Shown here piece after piece: positions 8,877 to 17,221 of a DNA stretch of 64,000 nt; the first letter of the stretch is position 1; each line of letters starts with the position of its first letter. The stretch covers positions 1,054,001-1,118,000 of the forward strand of contig NC_020504.1 in assembly GCF_000349325.1 (NCBI RefSeq), given 5' to 3'. This DNA comes from Streptomyces davaonensis JCM 4913 (GTDB lineage Bacteria; Actinomycetota; Actinomycetes; Streptomycetales; Streptomycetaceae). A program made the translations under genes and the position numbers. The notes beneath the pieces are model-generated. The model saw only the letters and a list, made by a program, of their open reading frames with translations, made no database searches and was not told where the DNA came from.

Positions 8877-9527
8877 TCAACGGCAGGGCACGTCTTCCCA
8901 GCCGCGCGGGAAGCGCGCGTTGTAGCCGATGACTCCGAGTCGCTTGCGGCGGATGGTCACCCCCGCCGACAGCCGGTAGCTGCCCGTCCCACCGACCGGC
9001 AGCTCCACGGTGACCTTCAGGCGCTGGGAACCCTCCAGGTCCTGGCTCTTCGTCTGCCGGAACTCCCACTGGGCCTCGGGAGTGTCGATGCCGTCGCCGA
9101 CGAGGTACGGGTCGTCCTTCTCGTACTGCGCGCCTCGCGCCCCCTCCGGGCCCACGCCGCCCAGCCCGCCTTTGAGGGTCATCGTGGACTGACGCTGGAC
9201 GGCCTTGCTGAGCTTGACCGGATCGAGGTCCCTGAGCAGCAGTTCCTCGGTGACGTCGGCGGGGACGGTGCGCACGGTCAGGACGACCCGGCGGATGGGC
9301 TCGCCCGGCTTCGGGCGCAGCGACACGTTCAGCACGAGCTGCCGGAACTCCACCTGCCCCCGCTTCTCCTCCGCGTAGGCGCGAAGGTGCTCGGGGGCGG
9401 TCGTCAGGTCGAGCGGGCAGGTGATCGGCCGCCGCCCGATGAAGAACACCTCCCGCTGGGGCTCGTCGTCCTGCACGCCGTGCAGCACCGGACGGGGCAC
9501 GAGATCGACGGGTACCAGGTCGTCCAT
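8877..9527 (-). CDS. Conserved-looking protein of unknown function, convergent with CHAT gene
   Basis: I do not recognise this 216-residue protein. It has no signal peptide or membrane segment and is rich in charged residues and predicted beta strands (for example VEFRQLVLNVSLRPKPGEP and LKVTVELPVGGTGSYRLSAG), which suggests a beta-sandwich. The ATG at 9527 is chosen because GGGAGGAAG lies just upstream; an earlier in-frame start lacks such a site. Its stop codon abuts the CHAT stop, forming TGATCA, so the two genes converge with no spacer. Co-function with the CHAT protein is possible but not shown. Confidence 0.65.
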   Translation of the reverse strand: MDDLVPVDLVPRPVLHGVQDDEPQREVFFIGRRPITCPLDLTTAPEHLRAYAEEKRGQVEFRQLVLNVSLRPKPGEPIRRVVLTVRTVPADVTEELLLRDLDPVKLSKAVQRQSTMTLKGGLGGVGPEGARGAQYEKDDPYLVGDGIDTPEAQWEFRQTKSQDLEGSQRLKVTVELPVGGTGSYRLSAGVTIRRKRLGVIGYNARFPRGWEDVPCR

Positions 9528-9595
9528 GCTTCTTCCTCCCCCACGACCGACCACGACACCCGGTAATCAACCACATACAGACCGGAGTTGAGAAG

Positions 9596-10393
9596 TCACT
9601 CCGCGTCGTCCACCGGAACGGTCGCGCGGAAGCCCGTGTTGACCGCTGTGAGCCCTCCGTCGACGACCAAGGTCGTGCCTGTGATCCAGGAGGCGTCGCG
9701 GGAGGCGAGGAAGGTGACCGCGGCGGCGATGTCGTCCGGCTCGCCGACCCGCCCCAGGGGGTACACGTGGCGGAACGCTTCGAGGTCGGCCTCGCGGCCC
9801 GCCCATGCCGTGGTGCGTACCGTGCCGGGGGCGACCAGGTTGACGCGGACCCCACGGGGCGCCGCGTGTGCGGCGAGGGTGCGGGTCAGGGAGCCGAGGC
9901 CCGCCTTGGCGGCGCTGTAGGCGTGGTTGCCGAAGCTCTGGATGCCGTTGACGGAGCCGATGCTGACGATCGCGCCGCGGCCGGAGGCCGCCAGGTGGGG
10001 CAGGGCGGCGCGGCAGCAGCGGTAGGCGCCGGTCAGGGTGAGGTCGAGGTCGCGGGCCCATACGTCGTCGGGTTCGTCCTCGAAGAGGGGCTCGTCGGGG
10101 GTGCAGCCGTAGGCGTTGTTCACCAGCACGTCGAGGGAGCCGAAGGCCGCCACGGCGTGGGCCACGGCCGACTCCACGGAGGCGCGGTCCCCCACGTCGC
10201 ACTTGTACGCCTCCGCCCGCAACCCCTCCTTCCGCAGCGCGGACGCCGTCCTCTCCGCTTCCTCCTCGTCCACGTCCGTCACCAGCGCCCGCGCGCCCTC
10301 AGCGGCGAACCGGCGGGCGATGGCCGCGCCGATGCCGCGGGCGGCGCCGGTGACGAGAACTCCGTACCCGTCGAAGCGTGTTGTGTCCGTCAT
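9596..10393 (-). CDS. Short-chain dehydrogenase/reductase (classical SDR)
   Basis: This is a 265-residue classical SDR. The NAD(P) site VLVTGAARGIGAAIARRF is near residues 10-28, NNAYG marks the central strand, the catalytic tyrosine and lysine are in YSAAKAG, and VAPGTVRTTA follows. The C-terminal ITGTTLVVDGGL is typical of FabG-like oxidoreductases. The ATG at 10393 leaves about 50 bases to the divergent gene at 10445. The substrate cannot be deduced. Confidence 0.9.
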   Translation of the reverse strand: MTDTTRFDGYGVLVTGAARGIGAAIARRFAAEGARALVTDVDEEEAERTASALRKEGLRAEAYKCDVGDRASVESAVAHAVAAFGSLDVLVNNAYGCTPDEPLFEDEPDDVWARDLDLTLTGAYRCCRAALPHLAASGRGAIVSIGSVNGIQSFGNHAYSAAKAGLGSLTRTLAAHAAPRGVRVNLVAPGTVRTTAWAGREADLEAFRHVYPLGRVGEPDDIAAAVTFLASRDASWITGTTLVVDGGLTAVNTGFRATVPVDDAE

Positions 10394-10444
10394 GGTCAAG
10401 CACCGTAGCGCCGCCGAGATCAACTCGGCAGATACCGTGCCGTC

Positions 10445-10993
10445 ATGGATCTGTTCCTCCAGCAACTCCCGGCCCTGCTGGGCGTCGTGATCGGCGCGCT
10501 CGGCTCGTATCTGGCGCTCGTCCGCAGCGATCAGGCCCGCTTCCGGCGGGAGGAGGCGGCGCGCTGGGAGGAGCGGCGGCTCGCGGTGTACTCCGACTAC
10601 GCGCGGTCGGTGAAGAAGACCGTCACGGTGACCTACCGGATCGCCGCCGAGCTGGGCTGCGGCACGCACCCGGACCCGCTCCCCCTGGAAGAGGCCAAGC
10701 CGCTGCTCGCCGAGGCGAACAACGGCCGGGACCCCTCGGGTGAGGCGCTGCTCATGCTGGGCAGCGTCGATGTGGTGGACCGGGCACGGGCCTGGGTCGT
10801 GACGGTGATGGAGATGGAGCGGTACGTGCGCGAGGGCCGGCGGGATCCCGAGGCCTGGCAGGCGCTGCTGGCGCGGCAGCGCGCCGGGCGTGAGGGCTAC
10901 TACACGGCGGTACGGGAGGACCTGGGCCTGCCGCCGGGCCACTCGGCGCGGTGGCGGCTGCCGGTGACGGAACCGGCGCCTGATCAGCGGTAA
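10445..10993 (+). CDS. Small membrane-anchored protein of unknown function
   Basis: This 182-residue protein has one N-terminal membrane helix (LLGVVIGALGSYLALV, about residues 10-25) followed by a highly charged, mostly helical cytoplasmic part starting RSDQARFRREEAARWEERR. This layout is common in uncharacterised Streptomyces proteins. TACCGT lies six bases before the ATG, so a leaderless transcript is possible. Its last 10 bases overlap the convergent SDR gene. Confidence 0.7.
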   Translation: MDLFLQQLPALLGVVIGALGSYLALVRSDQARFRREEAARWEERRLAVYSDYARSVKKTVTVTYRIAAELGCGTHPDPLPLEEAKPLLAEANNGRDPSGEALLMLGSVDVVDRARAWVVTVMEMERYVREGRRDPEAWQALLARQRAGREGYYTAVREDLGLPPGHSARWRLPVTEPAPDQR

Positions 10994-11898
10994 CCGGCTG
11001 TATCCGCCGGTTTGCCCGCGTCCTGGACCTCGACCAGGTAGCGCCAGGCGTCGGGGCGGCTGCCGTCGAGGTCGGTGAAGCCGTACTCCTGGGCCAGGCC
11101 GCCGCTGGACAGGGAGTCGCCGTTGAAGCGGGCGACGTCGGGGTCGGCGGCGAGCGCGGCGACGGCTCGGCCGACGTAGCGCGGGGTCTCCGAGATCGCG
11201 AAGTGCGGGACGTTGGCGAGGGCGTCGCGCCAGTTGTCCTCCCGCACTCCGAAGGCGTCGAGCATCATCTCCGAGCGCAGCCAGCCCGGGGTGAGCGCGA
11301 GGGCGGTGGCGCCGCGCGATCCGAGCTCATGGCCGAGGGAGAAGGCCATGCGCAGGACGGAGGACTTGGCGAGGTCGTAGAAGAAGGAGTTGCGGTAGTG
11401 GTCGCGGTTGTAGTCGGCCGTGCCGTCGGTCATCTCCACGACCAGGCCGCCGGGGTTGCGCAGCAGCAGCGGTAGGGCGTGGTGGCTGGTGATCGCGTGC
11501 GTCTCGACGGCGAGGTGGAGCAGTCGCAGGCCCTTGTCGAGGTCGTGCTCCCACACCGGGGTGTCCCAGCCGAAGAGCTTCTCGCCGCCCCAGACGTCGT
11601 TGACGAGGACGTCCAGCCGGCCCTGTTCGTCCGCGATCCGGTCCACCAGTGCCTTGACCTGCGCCGGTTCGAGGTGGTCGGTGGGCACGGCGACACCGTG
11701 GCCGCCCGCCTCGGTGACCAGGTCGGCGGTGTCCTCGATCGTCTCCGGCCGGTCGTACTCGGAGCGGCGCTCGCGGGTGGTGCGTCCGGTCACGTAGACG
11801 GTGGCCCCGGCCGCCCCGAGCTCCACGGCGATCCCGCGACCCGCGCCCCGGCTCGCTCCGGCGACGAGGGCGACCTTGTCCTTCAGTGGCTGTGACAT
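10984..11898 (-). CDS. SDR-family oxidoreductase
   Basis: This 304-residue short-chain dehydrogenase has the cofactor motif GASRGAGRGIAVELG near the N-terminus, NDVWGG at the usual NNAG position, and YDLAK as the catalytic Tyr-X3-Lys. The region after the catalytic site is long for a classical SDR and matches the atypical actinobacterial SDR group that ends in a DGSRPDAWRYL-type tail. It is divergent from the GntR-type regulator at 11985. Nothing points to a substrate. Confidence 0.87.
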   Translation of the reverse strand: MSQPLKDKVALVAGASRGAGRGIAVELGAAGATVYVTGRTTRERRSEYDRPETIEDTADLVTEAGGHGVAVPTDHLEPAQVKALVDRIADEQGRLDVLVNDVWGGEKLFGWDTPVWEHDLDKGLRLLHLAVETHAITSHHALPLLLRNPGGLVVEMTDGTADYNRDHYRNSFFYDLAKSSVLRMAFSLGHELGSRGATALALTPGWLRSEMMLDAFGVREDNWRDALANVPHFAISETPRYVGRAVAALAADPDVARFNGDSLSSGGLAQEYGFTDLDGSRPDAWRYLVEVQDAGKPADTAGYR

Positions 11899-11984
11899 GT
11901 CCGGCCTTCCGTGTGACGGCTTGTCCGGTACCCACGATTGCCGGTAAGCCGGACATCCTCTGTCACCTTTAACTCCGATGGGGG

Positions 11985-12842
11985 ATGCTGGGAGCTGTGG
12001 TCCGAGAGTCGCAACGCATTCTCGAGACGCTGTTGAGCCAGATAGCCGACGGCACTCTTGGCGTCGGTGATCGGCTTCCGTCGCAACGCGAACTCGCCCG
12101 GGAATTCGGGGTGTCTCGCGACACGGTGCAGCGCGCGCTCAGAGAGCTGGCAGATATGGGGCCCATCATGGCCCGGCAGGGCACTGGAAGCGTCGTCCGG
12201 TTACCGGCTGCCAAGAGAGCGTCGCCGGATGCGCGCCGACGCCCGACGGGTCTGGGCCCGCATATCGATATCGCCTTCACGCACCCCACCGTCACCATCG
12301 ACGCGTTCGCCTTGACGGGAGAGTCGCTCGACCCGCATCTGCGTCTGAGCGCCGAGAGAGTGCGAGAGGGGATCATCCGGCCCGAATCGATCAGCGTGCG
12401 CGTGTTGCTGCCCCGGATCGACGACGAGTTCAGACTGGCCACGCCGGTAGGCGACACCCGCGACCCGCGGCCACTGGACCGGCTCCGCGCGATCCGGGAG
12501 CGGCACACCACCTCCATCGGACACGTCCTCCGTGAGCTGCAAGCGGAGGGGCTGGTCCCGAGTGTCAGCTTCGCGTGCCGGGAGATTCCCGTCATTCCGA
12601 TGCAGAAGCTCTATCTGCTCAACGACTCCGAAGTCATCACGGGCTTCTACTCCGTTATCCGGCGCCCCGTGCTCCTCGACGATGACGAACAGATCGAGAT
12701 CTACGACGTGCTGGGACTGGCTGCCACGCTCCACCACCACTCCGCGGCCGGCGAGCACCCCGCCCCCGAGAGCGTCACAGCCGTGGCCCGAGCCAGGCGA
12801 TGGTTCGAGCACGTGTGGTCCAACGCCGCGCTATCGTCGTAG
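11985..12842 (+). CDS. GntR-type winged-helix regulator with unrecognised sensor domain
   Basis: This is a 285-residue regulator. Residues 8-70 form a GntR winged helix (ILETLLSQIADGTLGVGDRL, SQRELAREFGVSRDTVQRAL). The remainder is not a UTRA, FCD or aminotransferase domain. It carries HPTVTIDAFALTGESL, VREGIIRPESISVRVLLP, KLYLLNDSEVITGFY and a terminal ARRWFEHVW. The same module occurs, fused, at the end of the protein encoded at 14919-17207. The gene lies 40 bases upstream of the caspase-like gene on the same strand, so it is probably the first gene of that cassette and its sensor or regulator. The start is uncertain: ATG 11985 and GTG 11997 are both possible and neither has a strong ribosome binding site. 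Confidence 0.82.
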   Translation: MLGAVVRESQRILETLLSQIADGTLGVGDRLPSQRELAREFGVSRDTVQRALRELADMGPIMARQGTGSVVRLPAAKRASPDARRRPTGLGPHIDIAFTHPTVTIDAFALTGESLDPHLRLSAERVREGIIRPESISVRVLLPRIDDEFRLATPVGDTRDPRPLDRLRAIRERHTTSIGHVLRELQAEGLVPSVSFACREIPVIPMQKLYLLNDSEVITGFYSVIRRPVLLDDDEQIEIYDVLGLAATLHHHSAAGEHPAPESVTAVARARRWFEHVWSNAALSS

Positions 12843-12882
12843 CCTGCGAAGAGAAGGGCCAAGGGGGCGACAGGGATTGCGG

Positions 12883-14922
12883 GTGAGCCACCGGGCCGAC
12901 TCGCTCGCCGAGCGGACGTACGCCCTTGTGGTCGGGGTGGAGTCCTACGACGTCAGCAGTGACTGGCGACTGCCCGGCGCCGCCCATGACGCCGTCGGCT
13001 TCGCGCGCTGGCTCACCGGTTCGGGACAGGTGCCGCCCGTCAACCTGCGCCTGTTCCTCTCCCCGTTGGCGGGCGCCGACCTCCCGTACACGGACGGTCT
13101 GCCGGAGCACCAGCCGGCGACCGAGGCGAACATCAAGCGGGCCCTCCTGAGCGATCTCCCGTCGTGCGACGGCGACGTGCTGTGGATCTACTGGGCCGGT
13201 CATGGCTACGTGAACCGCATCGGAGACCCGCTGCTGCCCTACGCCGACGCCAGCGCCGCGAGCATCAGCAACCTCAACCTGGGCTCGGCCCTGCGCCGTT
13301 GGAGATCCGATTCGGTGAGCAGGCGTCGCTTCCGCAGCCAGGTCGCCCTCATCGACGCCTGCCGCGTGGACCAGCGGCTGGCCCCGAACCTGCAATTCGA
13401 GGAGACCAGTTACCGCGAAGGACCCAGGATCGACGGGCGCGAGCAGTTCGTCCTCTACGCCGCCCGGCCGGGCGAGGTGGCCCGGAACCGGGCGGCCCGG
13501 CAGTCGGGGCTGTTCACGCGCACACTGCTGGACAGGCTTGAGGGACTGAGCGTTGCGGAGAGCATCGGCCGTCTGACGGACATCGTCCAGGAGATCCAGT
13601 CCGACTTCGAGGAACTGCACCGCAACGGGCAATCCCGGCAGACTCCGAGCTTCGAGATCCGTCGCGGGTGGAAGGACTCGGCGACCTTCACCGAACCCGC
13701 CTCCGAGGACGGTGCCCCGCGGCTGGATCAGACGGCCTGGAACCAACTCGCCATCCTGGCACGGGAGCAGCGGCTTCCGTCCTGCGCCCAGGACGCGTAC
13801 CGCTGGGCGTTCGAGGCCTGTCGATGTGCGGCTCCGCTGGCCGGGGGCCTGCCCGAAGGCGGTCTCACGGAGATCGTCCGTGACCTCGACGACCGCCAGG
13901 GGCGGCCCGGTTCACCGCTCGCTCTGCTCTTCGTCCGCTATCTGGCCGCCCATGCCCAGGACAGGCAATGGGGAGTGCGGCTGGACCGCTGGGTGGAGGA
14001 CACCCGGCTGAGGCTCGGTGCGCTGCCGGTACCTCCCGCGCCGGAGCTGCCGAAGGAGCCTGCAGCACTGCACGTTCACCTCGCCAGGGCTCCTCTGGAG
14101 GGCACCGGGTACCTGGTGCGCATCTGGCGCTACCGGGGCGGCTTCACGTCGGAGTGGGAGTCCGGGACCTCCCTCCTGCTGTCGACCGCGCGCGGCGAGG
14201 TGAGCGAGCGGATCGCGGCCCTCGTCGAGAAGTACGCCGACGCCGACCCGGAGGGCAGCGAACCCGACATCGAGCGCATCGAGTTCCACATCCCCCGCGA
14301 GCTGATCGACGAGGAGTTCGAGAGCTGGGCGGTGCCCGCAGGGCCGGAGGACAGCAGCGAACTCATGGGCGTCCTCTTCGAGGTGGTGGTGCGCTGTCCC
14401 GACGAGCGGAGGGGCGTGGCGCGGCAGAAGTGGCGGGCGAAATGGCGGTCGTTCGAGGGCCAGGGCCGAGGAGGGTGGGGGGCGCCCGGGGTGGACGGCT
14501 CGCTGCCGGTATGGCTTCTCTCCGAGCAAGAGGTGCCGGACAATCTCGCCGGGCTTCTTCAGGCCACGGATTTTCCCGTGTGCGTTCTGGCCCCCGTCGA
14601 TCCCGCCCGGCTGAGCGACGTCTTGAAGGCGGTGCACACCTCCGGCGTACCTGTCGCCGTATGGCGGCGGGGTGGGCCGCCGGAGAGCGCCGCGGGTGAC
14701 CTGGCCACTGCCCTGGCAGCGTCCGGCGACCAGATTGACCTGCGGAATCTGCCGAACACGGTACGCAAACTGCGCATCGCGGCCGGTGGCACTCAGCCGT
14801 CGGACCGGAGCTGGGGCCACCCCTTGGCCCTCCTGTGGGACGATCCGAACCGAAGACCCGAACCCCGGCAGCTCAAGTCCACGCCGGACAGCGCCGTACC
14901 GGCGGATCGGCTGAGGCCGTGA
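12883..14922 (+). CDS. Caspase-family protease with VMAP-C-like C-terminus
   Basis: This is a 679-residue protein. Residues 1-260 are a caspase/metacaspase (C14) domain beginning ERTYALVVGVESYD. The catalytic dyad is H107 in WIYWAGHGYV and C160 in ALIDACRVDQ. The middle part (LDQTAWNQLAILAREQRLPS and following) resembles the helical middle domains of VMAP proteins, and the end (LPVWLLSEQEVPDN, then WGHPLALLWDDPNRRPEP) resembles the VMAP-C domain. VMAP proteins are the central component of vWA-MoxR-associated conflict systems, in which a protease effector is held inactive until a trigger is sensed. The GTG start at 12883 has AAGGGGGCG and CAGGGA upstream. The stop overlaps the next gene's GTG by 4 bases (GTGA). 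Confidence 0.85.
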   Translation: MSHRADSLAERTYALVVGVESYDVSSDWRLPGAAHDAVGFARWLTGSGQVPPVNLRLFLSPLAGADLPYTDGLPEHQPATEANIKRALLSDLPSCDGDVLWIYWAGHGYVNRIGDPLLPYADASAASISNLNLGSALRRWRSDSVSRRRFRSQVALIDACRVDQRLAPNLQFEETSYREGPRIDGREQFVLYAARPGEVARNRAARQSGLFTRTLLDRLEGLSVAESIGRLTDIVQEIQSDFEELHRNGQSRQTPSFEIRRGWKDSATFTEPASEDGAPRLDQTAWNQLAILAREQRLPSCAQDAYRWAFEACRCAAPLAGGLPEGGLTEIVRDLDDRQGRPGSPLALLFVRYLAAHAQDRQWGVRLDRWVEDTRLRLGALPVPPAPELPKEPAALHVHLARAPLEGTGYLVRIWRYRGGFTSEWESGTSLLLSTARGEVSERIAALVEKYADADPEGSEPDIERIEFHIPRELIDEEFESWAVPAGPEDSSELMGVLFEVVVRCPDERRGVARQKWRAKWRSFEGQGRGGWGAPGVDGSLPVWLLSEQEVPDNLAGLLQATDFPVCVLAPVDPARLSDVLKAVHTSGVPVAVWRRGGPPESAAGDLATALAASGDQIDLRNLPNTVRKLRIAAGGTQPSDRSWGHPLALLWDDPNRRPEPRQLKSTPDSAVPADRLRP

Positions 14923-17207
14923 TCGACAGACTGCGCCAGATCATCACGGACGCGGGAGCCGAGGCGGGGCCAGAGGAACTCGCCGACATCCTGTGGCTGG
15001 CCGGCGTCATGACCGCCAGGACCGGTACCGGGACCAGGACGGATCGGCCGGAGCGTGTCCATGAGCCGGAGCCCACCCCGCCGCCCACGACGCCCCCTCC
15101 ACCACCGCCTCCATCGACCCGTACGACCCGTACGGCCTCGGGCACGAGCAGCTCGCTCTTCACCGCCGAGCAGCCGCACGCGGCGCGCTCCGGAGCCCCA
15201 CGCCCGCCCCGACCGCGAAGCAGCCGACGCGGCACACCGGTATGCGTCAGCCGCGCCGCCTCCCTGGACGATCCCCTCGCCGTCCTGCGCGCCCTGCGCC
15301 CCCTGGGCCGCCGCCGTCTCGCCGACAACCGCATGGAACTGGACGAGGAGGCGACCGCGGAAGCCGGTATCGACCATCAGATGCTGATGCCGATAGTGCG
15401 CCCGGCCCGTGACCCCTGGCTCGATCTGACTCTGGTCGTGGACACCCACCGCTCGATGCTGCTGTGGCACGACCTCATCTCGGAACTTCGCACGCTCCTC
15501 ACCCACACCGGACTCTTCCGCTCCGTGCGGGTGTGGTTCCTGCGCGCCTCCGCCGAGGCGGGGATCACCGTGTCCCCCACACTCGGCGGGCCACCGCGCA
15601 GTCCAGGGGAGCTCGTCACAGGCCATCGGCACAGCCTGATCCTGCTCGTCAGCGACACGGTCTCCGAGGCATGGCAGCGGCCCGCCCTGCGTGCGGCGGT
15701 CGGCCAGTGGTGTCGGCACAGCGCGGTGGCGCTGCTGAATGTGCTGCCCGAGCGCCTGTGGGAGCGCGGTGGTGTGCGACCGGTCCCCTGCCAGGTGCGC
15801 GCGACCGGACCCGCCGCACCCAACGTCACTTGGAGCCTTGGCGTTTCGCCGCACGAGCTGGCGGTCCCGAGGGCCGCGCTTCCGGTGGTCGACGCCTCCC
15901 CCGCCGCCCTGTCCGCGCTCGCCTCGCTGGTCTCCGGCAGCGGGCGTCCGCACCGTCTGCCCTGTCTCCCGCTCGACGCCGCCTGGTCCAGCGGCGAGGC
16001 GCCCGGCGACCCCCGGCTCGGTCCGGAACCCGACACGGCCCCCGACGAGGCCGCCCTGCGCGCGGTCCGCTGGTTCGAGGAGAGCGCCTCCCCCGGCGCC
16101 CGCGAACTGGCCGGATTCCTGGCGGCCGTACCCCTCACCCTCCCCGTGATGAACCTGGTGCGCCGCGCCATGCTCCCCCAGTCGGACCATGGGCACCTCG
16201 CCGAAGTGGCCCTGGGCGGACTCCTCCAGCCCTGGGAGACGTACGACCGAGCGGATCCGACGTACCTGGAGTTCCGCTTCCTCCCCGGAGTCCGCGACGC
16301 GCTCCTCGGCGGCCGGCTCCGCCGGGAGATCACCGCGGTGCGGGAACTGGTCCGCGAGGAGGTCGCCGCCTACCTGGACGAGCACCGCGGCCCGGGCGAC
16401 TTTCCGGCGCTCCGGCACTCCGACACCGGGGTGGGTACGCACGAGATCGATCCCGAGGCACTTCCCTTCGCCCTCACGACACGTCCCGTGCCGACCGACG
16501 ACCCCCGGCGCAGGCCGACTTACCTGGCCATTGCCGAAACGCTGCGGGAGGAGATCGCCGCGGGAAACCCCCCGGTGGGGGAAAAGCTCCCCACACAAGT
16601 GCGGCTGGCTGTCCGGTTCGGCGTGTCGACGGGCACCGTCCAGCGCGCCCTGCGGGAGTTGGCGGCTGCGGGACTGGTGCGTTCGCGGCGCGGCAGCCCC
16701 GCCACCGTCATCGCCCGGCTTCCCCGGCCCGCGCCCTCGGTCGGCCCCGTAGGCGAATTGCCCCGCCGCGATTCCGGACTGGGCGATGCCGTTCACCGTG
16801 CGTTCCAGGACCCCGAGGTCACGATCGACGCGGTCGTCGGTGACGCCGCCCCCCTGCTGGTGGCGCTGCGGCCACAAGTCGCGCGGGTCCGCGATGGCGT
16901 GGTCCGCCCCACCTCGATCCGGGTACGGCTGCTCCTGATGGGCGGCGGGGGAACCCACGACATGGAAACCCTGCGGGAGCAACTCGCTGAGGCCCACCAA
17001 CTCCCCGGCGGGGTGGCGATCGACGTGAGAACGGCCGCCAACCAGCCCCCGACAGAGCTCTATCTGCTCAACAACCGGACCGTCCTCACGTCGTACGTCC
17101 ATCTCCCCGGCGAGACCCCGGAGCCACTCCTCGTACAGCCCGACGACCGTCTGGAGGAGACCCGGGCCTGGTTCGACTCCTGGTGGGAGCTGTACGGGGA
17201 GCGTTGA
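14919..17207 (+). CDS. SAV_2336/vWA-like protein fused to GntR-type winged-helix and sensor module
   Basis: This is a 762-residue fusion. Residues 1-30 (IDRLRQIITDAGAEAGPEEL, then ADILWLAG) and the block VLRALRPLGRRRL match SAV_2336-family N-termini. A proline-rich linker separates them. Residues about 165-290 form a vWA-like fold with a degenerate metal site, LVVDTHRSM in place of DxSxS. A winged helix follows (about 530-600, YLAIAETLREEIAAGNPPVG, TGTVQRALRELAAAGLV). The tail (about 625-762) is homologous to the sensor part of the regulator at 11985. The GTG at 14919 overlaps the caspase stop, so the two are translationally coupled. A role as sensor or signal relay for the caspase is inferred. 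Confidence 0.83.
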   Translation: MIDRLRQIITDAGAEAGPEELADILWLAGVMTARTGTGTRTDRPERVHEPEPTPPPTTPPPPPPPSTRTTRTASGTSSSLFTAEQPHAARSGAPRPPRPRSSRRGTPVCVSRAASLDDPLAVLRALRPLGRRRLADNRMELDEEATAEAGIDHQMLMPIVRPARDPWLDLTLVVDTHRSMLLWHDLISELRTLLTHTGLFRSVRVWFLRASAEAGITVSPTLGGPPRSPGELVTGHRHSLILLVSDTVSEAWQRPALRAAVGQWCRHSAVALLNVLPERLWERGGVRPVPCQVRATGPAAPNVTWSLGVSPHELAVPRAALPVVDASPAALSALASLVSGSGRPHRLPCLPLDAAWSSGEAPGDPRLGPEPDTAPDEAALRAVRWFEESASPGARELAGFLAAVPLTLPVMNLVRRAMLPQSDHGHLAEVALGGLLQPWETYDRADPTYLEFRFLPGVRDALLGGRLRREITAVRELVREEVAAYLDEHRGPGDFPALRHSDTGVGTHEIDPEALPFALTTRPVPTDDPRRRPTYLAIAETLREEIAAGNPPVGEKLPTQVRLAVRFGVSTGTVQRALRELAAAGLVRSRRGSPATVIARLPRPAPSVGPVGELPRRDSGLGDAVHRAFQDPEVTIDAVVGDAAPLLVALRPQVARVRDGVVRPTSIRVRLLLMGGGGTHDMETLREQLAEAHQLPGGVAIDVRTAANQPPTELYLLNNRTVLTSYVHLPGETPEPLLVQPDDRLEETRAWFDSWWELYGER

Positions 17208-17221
17208 GGCGCGCGGCCTCC

